Assembly: GCA_902785785.1 (NCBI GenBank)
Contig: CADAAA010000008.1
Span: 39,669-103,668 of the forward strand
Source: an uncultured Bacteroidia bacterium
GTDB taxonomy: Bacteria > Bacteroidota > Bacteroidia > Bacteroidales > UBA932
Direction: 5' to 3'
DNA: 64,000 nt
Below the pieces are notes generated by a model. The model was not told the DNA's origin. It saw only the letters and a list, made by a program, of their open reading frames with translations, and made no database searches. The first letter of the stretch is position 1; each line of letters starts with the position of its first letter. Made by a program: the position numbers and the translations under genes. Shown here in pieces: positions 17,132-26,325 of the stretch.

Positions 17132-19302
17132 CTCTCGATGTAGAAGCGCTGGTGAGCCTCCTCCTGACGCATCTCGCTGAAGGACGAGATCCTCTTGAGG
17201 TAGCCGATGACGCGCGTCAGATAGTCGAGGTTGGTGCTGCCGCACTTGGGACAGACGCTGAGGGTATCCTTGCTGATGTATCCGCAGTCATTGCATACGG
17301 TGTTGCGGCAGTTGAAGGTGAAGTAGTTGGTGCCGTAATGCGCAGCGGTATTGAGAAGCCTGCGGTACTGGTCCTTGCTCAGATGCTCGGCGATGTTCAT
17401 GTGCAGGGCTGATCCTCCGTCAAGATACTTGACGAAGTCCTCGCCGTGGAGCTTGAACTTGTCGATCATCGAGAGGCTCTCATCCTCGGGATTGTAGAAG
17501 TAGGAACTGTACATGTTGTGCTTGGGCGACACGAAGTAACCGTCCTTCTTGTCCCACTTGTAGTTCTTGCCGGAGAGGTTCTCGCCGGGGACGAACTCTG
17601 TGTTGAACATGCAGTCCTTCGTACGGTCCTTGCTGTTGCAGACGTTGATGGTCTCGAGCAGGGTGTTGACGAACTCCTTGTAATCGGCATTGGGCGAAAC
17701 CTCCAGCCCGAGGAACTCGGCGGCGTCAGTCAGACCGTTGACGCCGACGGTCAGGTACTGCTTGCGCATGTCGATGAATCCGGCGCGGTAGACGTCCAGC
17801 ATGTCAGCCTTGAGGAAGTCCTTGATAATCTCGTTGAAGGCAGTCTGGTACTTGTGTACGCGTACGGTCTCCTCGGTAACGGCCTCACGGATGTAGGCAT
17901 ACATGAGTTCCTTGTCGTACTGGTCCTTCCTGAGTGCGATTCCGGGAGCGATGGCTTCGTTCTCCTCCTGACGGAAATACTTGCGGGCCGCATCCTGGAT
18001 GAGGCGGTTGAGGTTGATGGTCATGACTGACTTGGAGCCTGTGGCGACCGAAGCGGTACCCATCGAATACTGGTGGGTGGTGTGGTTGTGCCCGTCGTCC
18101 TTCTGGATCTCGTTGCGCAGGCGGCAGCAGCTCGAGAGGCTGTCCGGGCTGTTGGAGATGTAGCAGAAGAAGCTGTGGCCCTTGGCCCACATCTCAGCCG
18201 TGAAATCAGCATACTCCTTATCAGCGTAGTCGTCACCGCCGTCGGTAAGCAGAGCCATGGTCTCGACGGGGAAGGTCAGGATATAGTGGTTGCGCTCCTC
18301 GTTGAACCACTGCATGAAATGCTTCTGCAGCCATGACAGGGTCTCCCAGATAGGAGCGGTCCCGTCAGGGAAACGGAAATCTCCGAACACGCCGTCGAAA
18401 TAAGGCTTGTCGAAATAGCCGATGTTCCAGAACACGGTCTGGTAGCCGCGGTTGCCGGCCGGCATGTTCATGGAATGGACCACCTGCTGGAAGCAGTTGT
18501 CGATGACCTTCAGCAGCGTGCGCTGCTTGGTATTGTTCTCCACGACGTCATCGAGCCTGTGGATGTAGTCATCGCCGTAATCCTTGCGGATGAAGTAGTC
18601 GAGGTACATGAGGAACTCGGGGGTAGCCACGGCGCCCATGAACTGGGACGACACGGAATACACCAAGTTTATGAACTCTCCGCAGAAGGACTTGAGGTCG
18701 GTCGGGGCGATGGACACTCCGCCGAGCTCACGCAGGCCGGAGATCAGGAACGGGTACATGGTGATGGCCACGCAGTAGGGATAGCCGGGAGTGCCGCTCT
18801 CGTCATGCTTGTACAGCACGTGCGACTCCAGGTCGGCGATGTACTGCTGGGCGAGGTTGCGCCCGTACAGGGACTTGATCTTGTCCTGCATGATGTAGCG
18901 GTTCTGCTTGATGTTGTTCTCCTTGTAGAGCTCGTTGCCGAGGGTCACGATGTTCTTGTGCGTGATGTTGGCGTTGGAGTCGAACTTGGAGCCGGTAGCG
19001 GCGTTGGAAGCCTTGATGTAGTCCTTGATGAAGTCGTTCTTCTTGCGCAGGTCCATGCCGCGGTCGAAGGTCTCGATATACTCGAGGGCTACCTTCTTGT
19101 TGATGGACATGAGCGACTCCACGACCTGGCGGCGGATCTCCTGGCTGGAGATCTTGTCGTAGGTGTAGAGGTTGTCGACAATCGAAACGACCACGTCTTC
19201 GGGACATGGCTGGCCCGTGGTCACATATGCCAGCCGGATGCCGTTCATCAGTTTTTCCCGGTCAAACTCCTCATAGGAGCCATTGGTTTTACGGACTTCC
19301 AT
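17128..19302 (-). CDS. nrdD: Anaerobic ribonucleoside-triphosphate reductase (class III)
   Basis: The 724-residue glycyl radical enzyme reduces NTPs to dNTPs without oxygen. It has an N-terminal ATP-cone (VRKTNGSYEEFDREKL), a central catalytic barrel, a C-terminal zinc site built from CRNTVCNDCGY and CPKCG, and the radical motif RVIGYL with Gly700. The ATG at 19302 (MEVRKTNGSYEE) is preferred over an upstream in-frame Met because the ATP-cone begins there and the preceding region looks like structured 5' UTR. It overlaps nrdG by 4 nt. Confidence 0.96.
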   Translation of the reverse strand: MEVRKTNGSYEEFDREKLMNGIRLAYVTTGQPCPEDVVVSIVDNLYTYDKISSQEIRRQVVESLMSINKKVALEYIETFDRGMDLRKKNDFIKDYIKASNAATGSKFDSNANITHKNIVTLGNELYKENNIKQNRYIMQDKIKSLYGRNLAQQYIADLESHVLYKHDESGTPGYPYCVAITMYPFLISGLRELGGVSIAPTDLKSFCGEFINLVYSVSSQFMGAVATPEFLMYLDYFIRKDYGDDYIHRLDDVVENNTKQRTLLKVIDNCFQQVVHSMNMPAGNRGYQTVFWNIGYFDKPYFDGVFGDFRFPDGTAPIWETLSWLQKHFMQWFNEERNHYILTFPVETMALLTDGGDDYADKEYADFTAEMWAKGHSFFCYISNSPDSLSSCCRLRNEIQKDDGHNHTTHQYSMGTASVATGSKSVMTINLNRLIQDAARKYFRQEENEAIAPGIALRKDQYDKELMYAYIREAVTEETVRVHKYQTAFNEIIKDFLKADMLDVYRAGFIDMRKQYLTVGVNGLTDAAEFLGLEVSPNADYKEFVNTLLETINVCNSKDRTKDCMFNTEFVPGENLSGKNYKWDKKDGYFVSPKHNMYSSYFYNPEDESLSMIDKFKLHGEDFVKYLDGGSALHMNIAEHLSKDQYRRLLNTAAHYGTNYFTFNCRNTVCNDCGYISKDTLSVCPKCGSTNLDYLTRVIGYLKRISSFSEMRQEEAHQRFYIER

Positions 19303-19437
19303 TGTGTGTATCTTTCTATATGTTATTACCTTGATGCCGTGGTTAGCAGGGCGGCGGTGCACCGGCCGGGGCCGAAAGGAAACAGACTGCCCGGAAGCAA
19401 TCTGTCAACCTTGCACACATCCCTCACTACAAAAATA
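19303..19437 (-). promoter_or_regulatory. nrdD 5' leader with -7 box and GC-rich stem-loops
   Basis: A minus-strand TATTTTTG (19437-19430) looks like the -7 box; no clear -33 element was found. The transcript leader of about 120 nt contains a 9-bp stem with one wobble pair (19405-19397 with 19390-19382) and GC-rich palindromes such as CGGTGCACCG (19355-19364). The strong structure in front of a ribonucleotide reductase suggests leader-based regulation. No known riboswitch consensus was recognised, and the B12 box was looked for without success. Confidence 0.45.
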
Positions 19438-19656
19438 GAAAGGTTTTGCGCATATAGTGAAAAATACTTTTAAAAGTTATTAACAAATGAATCAACAAAG
19501 AAGTTATATTATTGATTATCAGCCATTCCGATAAAAAACCAATTTAGAAGGATTAAAAATAGAACTTTTTGGAGACAAGCGGCTGCGTACTTCTTGAGGA
19601 AGCGGTTACGAAGATAAGAAAAAACTCTTAAATTTGTGTCGGAACGGAAACATAAC
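19438..19656. other. AT-rich intergenic region with the methyltransferase promoter
   Basis: Between the divergent nrdD and methyltransferase genes the DNA is AT-rich. The only clear element is a plus-strand TAAATTTG -7 box at 19629-19636, 20 nt before the methyltransferase ATG. No ORF or further repeat was supported. Confidence 0.6.
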
Positions 19657-20595
19657 ATGGAGAAAAAGTCTAAACAACGTGCCGGAAGGAACAGGACGAT
19701 AGCATTGTCGGAGGAGGATGACTACCGGCTCGGGCCGAAGGTCCTCCTGCCGGGAGACCTGACGGAGACGCTCCCATTCGCCGACGTGCTTATCAACGGT
19801 GACATCCTCAATGTCCTCTGCCTGCTGCCGGACGCCTTCGCCGACCTCGTCATCGTCGACCCTCCCTACAATCTCACTAAGACCTTCCGCTCCACACGCT
19901 TCTCAGCGATGCCGCAGCAGGACTACGAAGACTATCTCCGGACCTGGTTCCACGGCGTATGCACGAAGCTCAAGCCCGGAGGTTCGTTGTATCTCTGCGG
20001 CGACTGGAAGTGCTCGTCCTCCCTTCAGCGCGTCATGGAAGAGGAGCTGACCGTCCTGAACCGTATCACATGGCAGCGTGAAAAGGGCCGGGGAGCCTCT
20101 TCCAACTGGAAAAACGCCATGGAAGACATTTGGTTCGGAGTTAACGACCCGAATCACTACTATTTCGACGTCGACGCTGTCAAGCTGAAACGGCGCGTCC
20201 TCGCCCCGTACCGCGAGAACGGCATACCGAAAGACTGGGAGGACACCGCCGAGGGCAAATACCGGCTGACGCATCCTTCCAATTTCTGGGACGACATCAG
20301 CGTTCCTTTCTGGTCCATGCCCGAGAATACCGAGCATCCCGCCCAGAAGCCTGAAAAGCTAATGGCCAAGCTCATCCTAGCATCTTGTCCCGAGGGAGGA
20401 GTGGTCTTCGACCCTTTCGCCGGCAGCGGCTCCGCCTGCGTGACGGCGAAGAAGCTCGGCCGACACTACGTCGGGGTCGAGATCGACCGTGGGTACTGCC
20501 TTCTCGCCGCCAAGCGGCTGGAAATGGCGGACACGGACAAACGTATCCAGGGCTTCAGCGAAGGATGCTTCTGGGAGCGTAATTCATTGAAGTGA
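19657..20595 (+). CDS. Site-specific DNA methyltransferase (beta class, N6-adenine or N4-cytosine), orphan
   Basis: The 312-residue protein has the catalytic motif DPPYNL (residues 69-74) before the SAM-binding motif DPFAGSGSACVTAKKLGR (about 252), the beta-class order. An SPPY motif would point to N4-cytosine, whereas DPPY favours N6-adenine. A target-recognition region lies between the motifs. A GTG start at 19636 is rejected because it falls on the last base of the -7 box. No restriction endonuclease, specificity subunit or mismatch nuclease is nearby, so it may be a solitary regulatory or protective methyltransferase. The recognition sequence cannot be read from the protein. Confidence 0.92.
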   Translation: MEKKSKQRAGRNRTIALSEEDDYRLGPKVLLPGDLTETLPFADVLINGDILNVLCLLPDAFADLVIVDPPYNLTKTFRSTRFSAMPQQDYEDYLRTWFHGVCTKLKPGGSLYLCGDWKCSSSLQRVMEEELTVLNRITWQREKGRGASSNWKNAMEDIWFGVNDPNHYYFDVDAVKLKRRVLAPYRENGIPKDWEDTAEGKYRLTHPSNFWDDISVPFWSMPENTEHPAQKPEKLMAKLILASCPEGGVVFDPFAGSGSACVTAKKLGRHYVGVEIDRGYCLLAAKRLEMADTDKRIQGFSEGCFWERNSLK

Positions 20596-21288
20596 TCAGG
20601 CCTCGGAAAGAATCGAGGCAAGGGCTTTCTCAAGCCGCGGCAGCGGTGCGGAGAAATGCGTACCGGGGTTGAACTCGAACACAACGGGAATCTGCTGTGC
20701 TGCAATGGTTTCGGCCACCTCGCGGGTAGCATCCTCGACCTTGGCGACACGGGCATTCATTGTATTCTTCTCGCGCTCTCCCAGCGACAGATAGACCTTC
20801 CGGACCGAAGGGGAAACCTTATGCTTGGCCACCCACTCCGGGAAGCCGTCGTACCACATCGAGCCGGAGACGGACGCGACTTCGGAGAAAGCGTCCGACT
20901 TGTGCGCCGCCCAGACGGCGAAAAGCCCTGACAGGGAGATACCGACAAGTGAGCGCCGGGGAGCGGCAATCTTGAGAGGAGCCTCGACGAACGGGAAATA
21001 GTCGGTCAGCAAGCCAAGGAGGGTCATCCCTGCGCTTCCCTTGAACCACTCCCCTTTCTTAAGTCCTTCGGCGGGCCATGGAGAGAAGCAGTCGTCCCAG
21101 TCGAAACCGGATACATGAACGATCGTACAGTCGAAACTTACGGACATGTCATCCAGCCACTTAAGCTCTTCCTTCGACGGGGCTTCAGGCATGAGAAGAT
21201 AGCATATCCTATCCGATCCTGCAGTGGCGAGGTCGAACTGAAGGGAGTGGTATATGCGCGTCTGAAGCATGCCCGAACAGTTTTCCAT
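20596..21288 (-). CDS. Alpha/beta-hydrolase esterase of the enterochelin-esterase-like type
   Basis: The 230-residue cytoplasmic protein has no signal peptide. Its nucleophile elbow is GISLSG (GxSxxG), and a late NPGTHFS supplies the likely catalytic His. The family contains esterases acting on small or sugar esters; the substrate here is unknown. The ATG at 21288 is chosen over one 24 nt upstream because the -7 box at 21306-21299 would otherwise lie inside the gene, which leaves a very short 5' UTR. Its stop codon abuts that of the convergent methyltransferase with no gap. Confidence 0.7.
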   Translation of the reverse strand: MENCSGMLQTRIYHSLQFDLATAGSDRICYLLMPEAPSKEELKWLDDMSVSFDCTIVHVSGFDWDDCFSPWPAEGLKKGEWFKGSAGMTLLGLLTDYFPFVEAPLKIAAPRRSLVGISLSGLFAVWAAHKSDAFSEVASVSGSMWYDGFPEWVAKHKVSPSVRKVYLSLGEREKNTMNARVAKVEDATREVAETIAAQQIPVVFEFNPGTHFSAPLPRLEKALASILSEA

Positions 21289-21298
21289 CAGTCTTTCA

Positions 21299-21329
21299 CA
21301 AAAATAATACAATGAAAAGAAAAATCAAA
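21299..21329 (-). promoter_or_regulatory. Promoter of the esterase gene
   Basis: The minus strand has TTTG (21329-21326), a 19-nt spacer and TATTTTTG (21306-21299), a near-ideal Bacteroidetes promoter a few bases before the chosen ATG. Confidence 0.7.
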
Positions 21330-21395
21330 CAAGTATTTTCACTAACTTAGCACGTCAAAGAGTATGTTTTATCCAATTATTCAAGTATAACAGAA

Positions 21396-21974
21396 ATGGA
21401 AAACACCAAGAAACCTTTGGTCCTCAATCACGCTGCTGTGCTGGTTGTCGACATGCTTCAGGACTTCGTTTACGGCGCCCTCACTTGTGAAAGGGCCGTC
21501 AACATCGTTCCCGCCACCGCTAAACTTCTCGACGCTGCCCGCGAAGCCGGCATCCCCGTCATCTTCTGCAATGACTGCCACCTGCCGAAGATCGACCGCG
21601 AACTCGAGATCTGGGGCGAGCACGCCATGGCAGGCACCCCCGGAGCCGAGGTCATCCCCGAGCTTAAACTTTGCGACAAGGACTATGTCGTTCCCAAACG
21701 CCGCTACAGCGGATTCTTCCAGACCGATCTCGACATCCTCCTCAAGGAGCTCGGCGTCAATACCGTCATCATGACCGGCCTTCACGCCCACATGTGCGTC
21801 CGCCACACTTCCGCCGACGCCTTCCAGCTCGGCTACGATGTCGTCGTCGCCAAGGAAGCCACAGACTCGTTCACCGAGCAGGATTACGTCTACGGTATCG
21901 ACTACCTCAAGACCTGCTACGGTGCAGATGCTTACTCCAACGACGAGCTCATCGCTGCATTCAAAGCCCTCTAA
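21396..21974 (+). CDS. Isochorismatase-family cysteine hydrolase (nicotinamidase-like)
   Basis: The 192-residue protein has the cysteine hydrolase fold with the catalytic Asp in VVDMLQDF, a mid-protein Lys in the VVPKRRYSGF region, and Cys in GLHAHMCVRHTSADA. Family members hydrolyse nicotinamide, isochorismate or other amides; this one is closest in pattern to nicotinamidase-like enzymes, but the substrate is not certain. A possible -7 box TAACTTAG lies near 21343. The GH43-like gene starts 21 nt after its stop codon, so they may share a transcript without an obvious functional link. Confidence 0.85.
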   Translation: MENTKKPLVLNHAAVLVVDMLQDFVYGALTCERAVNIVPATAKLLDAAREAGIPVIFCNDCHLPKIDRELEIWGEHAMAGTPGAEVIPELKLCDKDYVVPKRRYSGFFQTDLDILLKELGVNTVIMTGLHAHMCVRHTSADAFQLGYDVVVAKEATDSFTEQDYVYGIDYLKTCYGADAYSNDELIAAFKAL

Positions 21975-21995
21975 CTGACTAACACTCAATAACCA

Positions 21996-24128
21996 ATGAA
22001 ACACTACAGACTGCTTATCGCGCTTGCAGTGGCTTGCGCACTGTCTGCCGGCATCTCAGCTAACGCGCAGACCAGGCACACCTTCGCCAATCCCCTCGAC
22101 GTCCTCGTAGGGCATGAGAGAGGCCTCCGCGGAGGCGAGCCCGTCGTCCTCATATTCCAGGACGACTACTACCTCTTCGTATCACATCGCAAGGGCTATT
22201 TCTATTCCAAGGATTTCCAGAACTGGACCTATGTCGACGCGCCGAACTATCCAGCAGGAGTCGTTTCTGTCGTGGAGTTCAACGGCGAGCTCATCGGCTG
22301 CTCGATGAACAACCGCAACGTCTACAAGGCCATAGATCCCAAGAAGGGAGTCTGGGAGAAGATCGGTGAGCTCAGCAGCGACCGCTACGGCGATGCCAAT
22401 CTCTTCGCCGATGATGACGGACGCCTGTACCTGTACTTCGGCTGGTCGCAGATCATGCCGTTCCAGGTGGTGGAGCTCGACACCAAGACCTTCAAGGAGA
22501 AGTCCGCACCCAAGCCGCTGTTCTTCAGCGATATCAAGAACCACGGCTTCGAGGTCCGCAAGCCCGAGGATGTCATCTACTCCATCTTCAACGGCCGCCG
22601 CGAGTACAATCCCGAGGAACTGCCATGGATCGAAGGCCCTTGGATGACCAAGCATAATGGCAAGTACTATCTGCAGTATGCCGCCATCGGCCTCGAGTTC
22701 ATCTCATATTCCCATGGCGTCTATGTCTCCGACAGCCCTACCGGCCCGTTCACTTACTCAGAGCATAACCCTCTGACTTTCAAGACCAGCGGTTTCCAGG
22801 TAGGTGCCGGACACGGCAGCACTTTCCATGACAAGAAGGGCAATCTCTGGACCATCTGCATGATTCCAGCGCACTATGGCGAAGGCGGCCGCGGCTCCGA
22901 GCTCGCGATCTTCCCTACCGCCGTGGACAAGGACGGAGTGATGTATTCCGATACCGGATACGGCGACTATCCCCAGTACTATCCTGCTGACCGCAAGGTC
23001 GGCGGCGCCGACAACTACACCGGCTGGAAACTCCTCTCCTACAAGAAGCGCACGGAGGTTTCCTCCACCTCCGGCAACTATCTCCCGGTCAACGCCCTCG
23101 ACGAGGACTTCCTCACCTGCTGGGCAGCTGAGACCGGCGATCCCGGCGAGTACTTTATGGTCGACCTCGGCGGCATAGCCAGCGTCAACGCCATCCAGAT
23201 CAACTGGGACCACATCGGAGCGCAGCAGGCGGCCCGTCCGGCCGGCGGCATGGGAGCTCCCGGCGCAGCTCCTGCTGCACCCGGCCCTGACACACGCTAC
23301 CAGTGCTACGAGGTCTCCGTCTCCCCTGACGGAAACTTCTGGACCAAGGTCATTAGCAAGCCCGAGAACAACCTCGAGCTCAAGCACGACTACAACGAGT
23401 TCGACACCCCTGTGAACGCCCGCTACATCAAGGTGACCAACATCGCCACCTATGACAACGCCAAGTTCAGCATCAAGGATCTCCGCGTCTTCGGTACCAC
23501 TCCGAACATGAAGACCTCCAAGGTCGCCGACGTCAAGGTCGTCCGCAATCCTCAGGACCGCCGCGAGGCTGACCTCCTCTGGTCACCCGTTCCGGATGCC
23601 GACGGATACGTAGTACGCTACGGCATCGAGCCTAACAAGCTGTACAACAGTTATATCGTGTACGGCAAGAATACCCTTTACATGCACAGCCTGAACACCG
23701 GTCCCGAGTATTATTTCGAGGTCGAGGCCTTTGACGACGGTCTTCCTACCTATCAGGAGAACACCCTCGCCACCCTTGGCAGCGGCGCCGAAATCCAGAT
23801 TGCCAAGCGCGGCGACGGTCCCCGCGGCAACTCCGGCTACCGCCAGGCAGCTGACACCAAGATCCTCATGCTAAAGGACGGTGTGGACGAGTATGTCTTC
23901 GACGACATCGATCCCGGCAACTGGGTGCTCAACCACTCCTATGGTCCCGTCCTCTGGGCCGGCCAGCTGACCGAGAAGGAGTTGATCTCCAACGCAGCCA
24001 ACCCGCAGCCCACCGTCACCGCTACCCTCACCCTTATGGGTGTCGGCACCGAGATCACCAATACCCTCATGATGAAGGTCATCCCCGGAAAGGAGAAGGG
24101 CAAGATCGTGGTGTACCGCACCAAATAA
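21996..24128 (+). CDS. Secreted GH43-like glycosidase with discoidin and Fn3-type domains
   Basis: The 710-residue protein has a signal peptide (residues 1-24, ending ANAQ) and then a five-bladed beta-propeller-like region. Candidate GH43 acids are the Asp of GDANLFADDDGRLYLY and the Glu of WIEGPWMTKHNGKYYL. A coagulation factor 5/8 (discoidin) carbohydrate-binding domain spans about residues 350-510. It is interrupted by a Gly/Ala/Pro-rich insertion (GGMGAPGAAPAAPGPD) around 410-428. A fibronectin-III-like domain (LLWSPVPDADGYVVRYG) follows. GH43 enzymes act on arabinose, xylose or galactose polymers. Localization is probably periplasmic or outer membrane. The precise substrate is unknown. 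Confidence 0.85.
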   Translation: MKHYRLLIALAVACALSAGISANAQTRHTFANPLDVLVGHERGLRGGEPVVLIFQDDYYLFVSHRKGYFYSKDFQNWTYVDAPNYPAGVVSVVEFNGELIGCSMNNRNVYKAIDPKKGVWEKIGELSSDRYGDANLFADDDGRLYLYFGWSQIMPFQVVELDTKTFKEKSAPKPLFFSDIKNHGFEVRKPEDVIYSIFNGRREYNPEELPWIEGPWMTKHNGKYYLQYAAIGLEFISYSHGVYVSDSPTGPFTYSEHNPLTFKTSGFQVGAGHGSTFHDKKGNLWTICMIPAHYGEGGRGSELAIFPTAVDKDGVMYSDTGYGDYPQYYPADRKVGGADNYTGWKLLSYKKRTEVSSTSGNYLPVNALDEDFLTCWAAETGDPGEYFMVDLGGIASVNAIQINWDHIGAQQAARPAGGMGAPGAAPAAPGPDTRYQCYEVSVSPDGNFWTKVISKPENNLELKHDYNEFDTPVNARYIKVTNIATYDNAKFSIKDLRVFGTTPNMKTSKVADVKVVRNPQDRREADLLWSPVPDADGYVVRYGIEPNKLYNSYIVYGKNTLYMHSLNTGPEYYFEVEAFDDGLPTYQENTLATLGSGAEIQIAKRGDGPRGNSGYRQAADTKILMLKDGVDEYVFDDIDPGNWVLNHSYGPVLWAGQLTEKELISNAANPQPTVTATLTLMGVGTEITNTLMMKVIPGKEKGKIVVYRTK

Positions 24129-24131
24129 CAG

Positions 24132-25010
24132 GTGAAGCTTAAGACACGTACTCTGATTCTGCTGAATATTGCCGTCTTCCTTGCCGGATGGACGGGAATA
24201 TTCGGCAGAATCATTTCTTTGGCAGGCCTTCCTCTCGTTTGGTACAGGTCGATGATCGCCCTCGTGACCCTTGCTGCGATACTGCTCCTGGCACGGCGCC
24301 TGCGCAGTGTCACCGCCGCCCAGGCAGCCGCCATCGCAGGCTGCGGCGTGCTGCTCGGTATCCACTGGGTGGCTTTTTTCGCCAGCATACAGGCATCCAA
24401 CGTCTCGGTCGGCGTCGCATGCATCGCCACGTCCTGTTTCTTTACGGCGGTTTTCGATCCTCTGATCAACAGGCACAAACTGTCGTGGAAGGATTTCCTG
24501 ATCAGTTTCATAGCCATCGCAGGCATACTCCTCATCTTCAGTCTGGACGTAAGATACCGCCTGGGCATCGCCCTGGGGCTCCTTTCCGCAGCCGTCTATT
24601 CCGTTTTCTCCATCCTGAACGTCCGCATCGCCCATTCTTCCGGCAAGGACAGTGCGACGATGCTCTTCTATGAACTGATCGGCTGTGTCGTGTTCCTGGC
24701 CCTCTGCATGCCATTCTACGTACGACTCAATCCCGGACTCCCTGCAGTCCCCTCACGTTCCGACTTCCTGAGTCTCCTCGCCCTCGGTTCAGTATTCACC
24801 ATCATTCCTTTCTTGCTGCAGATCCATGCCCTGAAGCACCTTAACGCCTTTACGGTAAACGTCTTCTACAATCTGGAGCCTGTCTACAGCATCCTTTTCG
24901 CCGCCCTCCTGTTCGGGGAGACACGCGAAGTCGGTCCCTCCTTCTGGATAGGGATCTCCCTAGTTGCCATTTCGGTTTTCCTTCAGTCACGCCGGCGGCT
25001 GGCGCACTGA
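24132..25010 (+). CDS. EamA/DMT-family transporter
   Basis: The 292-residue membrane protein shows about ten hydrophobic segments in two repeated EamA halves (for example LGIHWVAFFASIQASNVSVGVAC and the second-half FYNLEPVYSILFAALLFGE). Members export or import small metabolites such as amino acids; the substrate here is unknown. It starts with GTG 3 nt after the GH43-like stop codon, so translation is probably coupled. Its stop codon directly abuts that of the convergent amylase gene. Confidence 0.88.
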   Translation: MKLKTRTLILLNIAVFLAGWTGIFGRIISLAGLPLVWYRSMIALVTLAAILLLARRLRSVTAAQAAAIAGCGVLLGIHWVAFFASIQASNVSVGVACIATSCFFTAVFDPLINRHKLSWKDFLISFIAIAGILLIFSLDVRYRLGIALGLLSAAVYSVFSILNVRIAHSSGKDSATMLFYELIGCVVFLALCMPFYVRLNPGLPAVPSRSDFLSLLALGSVFTIIPFLLQIHALKHLNAFTVNVFYNLEPVYSILFAALLFGETREVGPSFWIGISLVAISVFLQSRRRLAH

Positions 25011-26324
25011 TCAAATCACAATCACAGTGTAATCATAAGGACTGACGGTCAAAGAAATGCCGTCGGGAGAAAGGTTGCATCCCAGGCCGAGATAATCAAC
25101 TGCATGCTGCGGGATGCGGATGCGCAGGCGGGCTGCAGAGCCGGAGAAGTTGCAGCAGAAAAGCATAGTCCCGCCTTCCGAGTGCCGTAGAAAAGCGAAG
25201 TGACGGTCAGGATCGAATCCGTCAGCTGCAGACTGGCAGTAGCACAAATCATAGGTGAGTCCTTCGCTGACGCTGGGATCCAATGCAAACCTCAGGGCAG
25301 CACGGTAACGCTCCAGGACAGCGGTTTCCTCAGCTGTAAGGCTGCCGCCGTGGACATAGGCGCACAGGCGCTGAAGCGATGCCGGTCGCGCGAAATTGAA
25401 AATGCTCGTACGTCCCTCATGTCCCTCCGAAGCATCTACGCCTGTCTCCTGTCCGAAATACAGCATGAACGGAGCGGTATTGAGCATCAGTGACGCACAC
25501 AGGGCTGAATAATCGTCCGGCCTGCCGGCAAACCATGGAGATGCGATACGCTGTTCGTCGTGGTTTTCCAGGAAATTGAGCATCCTGGGCTGGAGGTCCT
25601 GTAGGAACTGCCAGTTCCAGGTGATGGCGCGCGCCGTGCCGTGACCGGCAGTTATGGCACGCAGCACGTCATACAGTCCAGACTTGTCATACAGGTAATC
25701 GAAACGGACATCGTCTATGTACAGGCGATACTTCTCCTTCTGATAAACCTCGGCGATGAAAACGATCTCCGGGAACTCCTCTTTAATCCTGGCTATCAAC
25801 CATTTGAGAAACTCGGGCGGAACCAGCTCCACCATGTCGCAGCGGAAGCCGTCCACCCCTTTGGAAGCCCAGAACCTTACGATCTGATACAAAGCCTCCC
25901 AAGTACCGGACGCCGAATAATCTATCTTGACGGTGTCGGTCCAATCATAGTCGTGCCAGCCGCAGAGGGGTATGCCGCCATGCTTGTCGGAATAGTCACA
26001 ACCGACATGGTTCGGCACGAAATCGATTATCAGTTTCAGGCCGTGGTCATGTATCCTGCGGACGAGCGCCCGGAACTCGGATATCCTCCTCGATGGTACA
26101 TCGGCAAGATACGGGTTGACGTCGTAATAGTCCGAAATGGCATAAGGCGAGCCGGCATCTCCCTTGACGAAAGGCTTGCCGGTGGAATGCCGGATGATGC
26201 CGGTACACCAGACATGACTGATGCCTAGTCCGCGCAGATAGTCGAGGGTAGCGTCGTCCACTGACGACATCCTCCCCTCGCCCCACAGGCGCGGAAGCAT
26301 CTGATAGATAATCGGTTTACGCAT
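25011..26324 (-). CDS. Alpha-amylase family (GH13) glycosidase, cytoplasmic
   Basis: The 437-residue protein carries the four GH13 regions: DFVPNHVG (I), GFRCDMVE with the nucleophile Asp (II), FIAEV with the acid Glu (III) and FLENHDEQR (IV). There is no signal peptide, so it probably acts on intracellular alpha-glucans or oligosaccharides. The ATG at 26324 (MRKPIIYQMLPRLWGEG) is used because the longer frame runs into metX; it lies 1 nt after the metX stop. Placement behind two methionine genes is odd but the spacing says operon. Alpha-amylase and glucosyltransferase activities cannot be separated by eye. Confidence 0.9.
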   Translation of the reverse strand: MRKPIIYQMLPRLWGEGRMSSVDDATLDYLRGLGISHVWCTGIIRHSTGKPFVKGDAGSPYAISDYYDVNPYLADVPSRRISEFRALVRRIHDHGLKLIIDFVPNHVGCDYSDKHGGIPLCGWHDYDWTDTVKIDYSASGTWEALYQIVRFWASKGVDGFRCDMVELVPPEFLKWLIARIKEEFPEIVFIAEVYQKEKYRLYIDDVRFDYLYDKSGLYDVLRAITAGHGTARAITWNWQFLQDLQPRMLNFLENHDEQRIASPWFAGRPDDYSALCASLMLNTAPFMLYFGQETGVDASEGHEGRTSIFNFARPASLQRLCAYVHGGSLTAEETAVLERYRAALRFALDPSVSEGLTYDLCYCQSAADGFDPDRHFAFLRHSEGGTMLFCCNFSGSAARLRIRIPQHAVDYLGLGCNLSPDGISLTVSPYDYTVIVI

Positions 26325-26325
26325 A

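Noticed and set aside
19303-19437. Cobalamin riboswitch in the nrdD leader
   Set aside because: No B12-box-like sequence was found in the leader.
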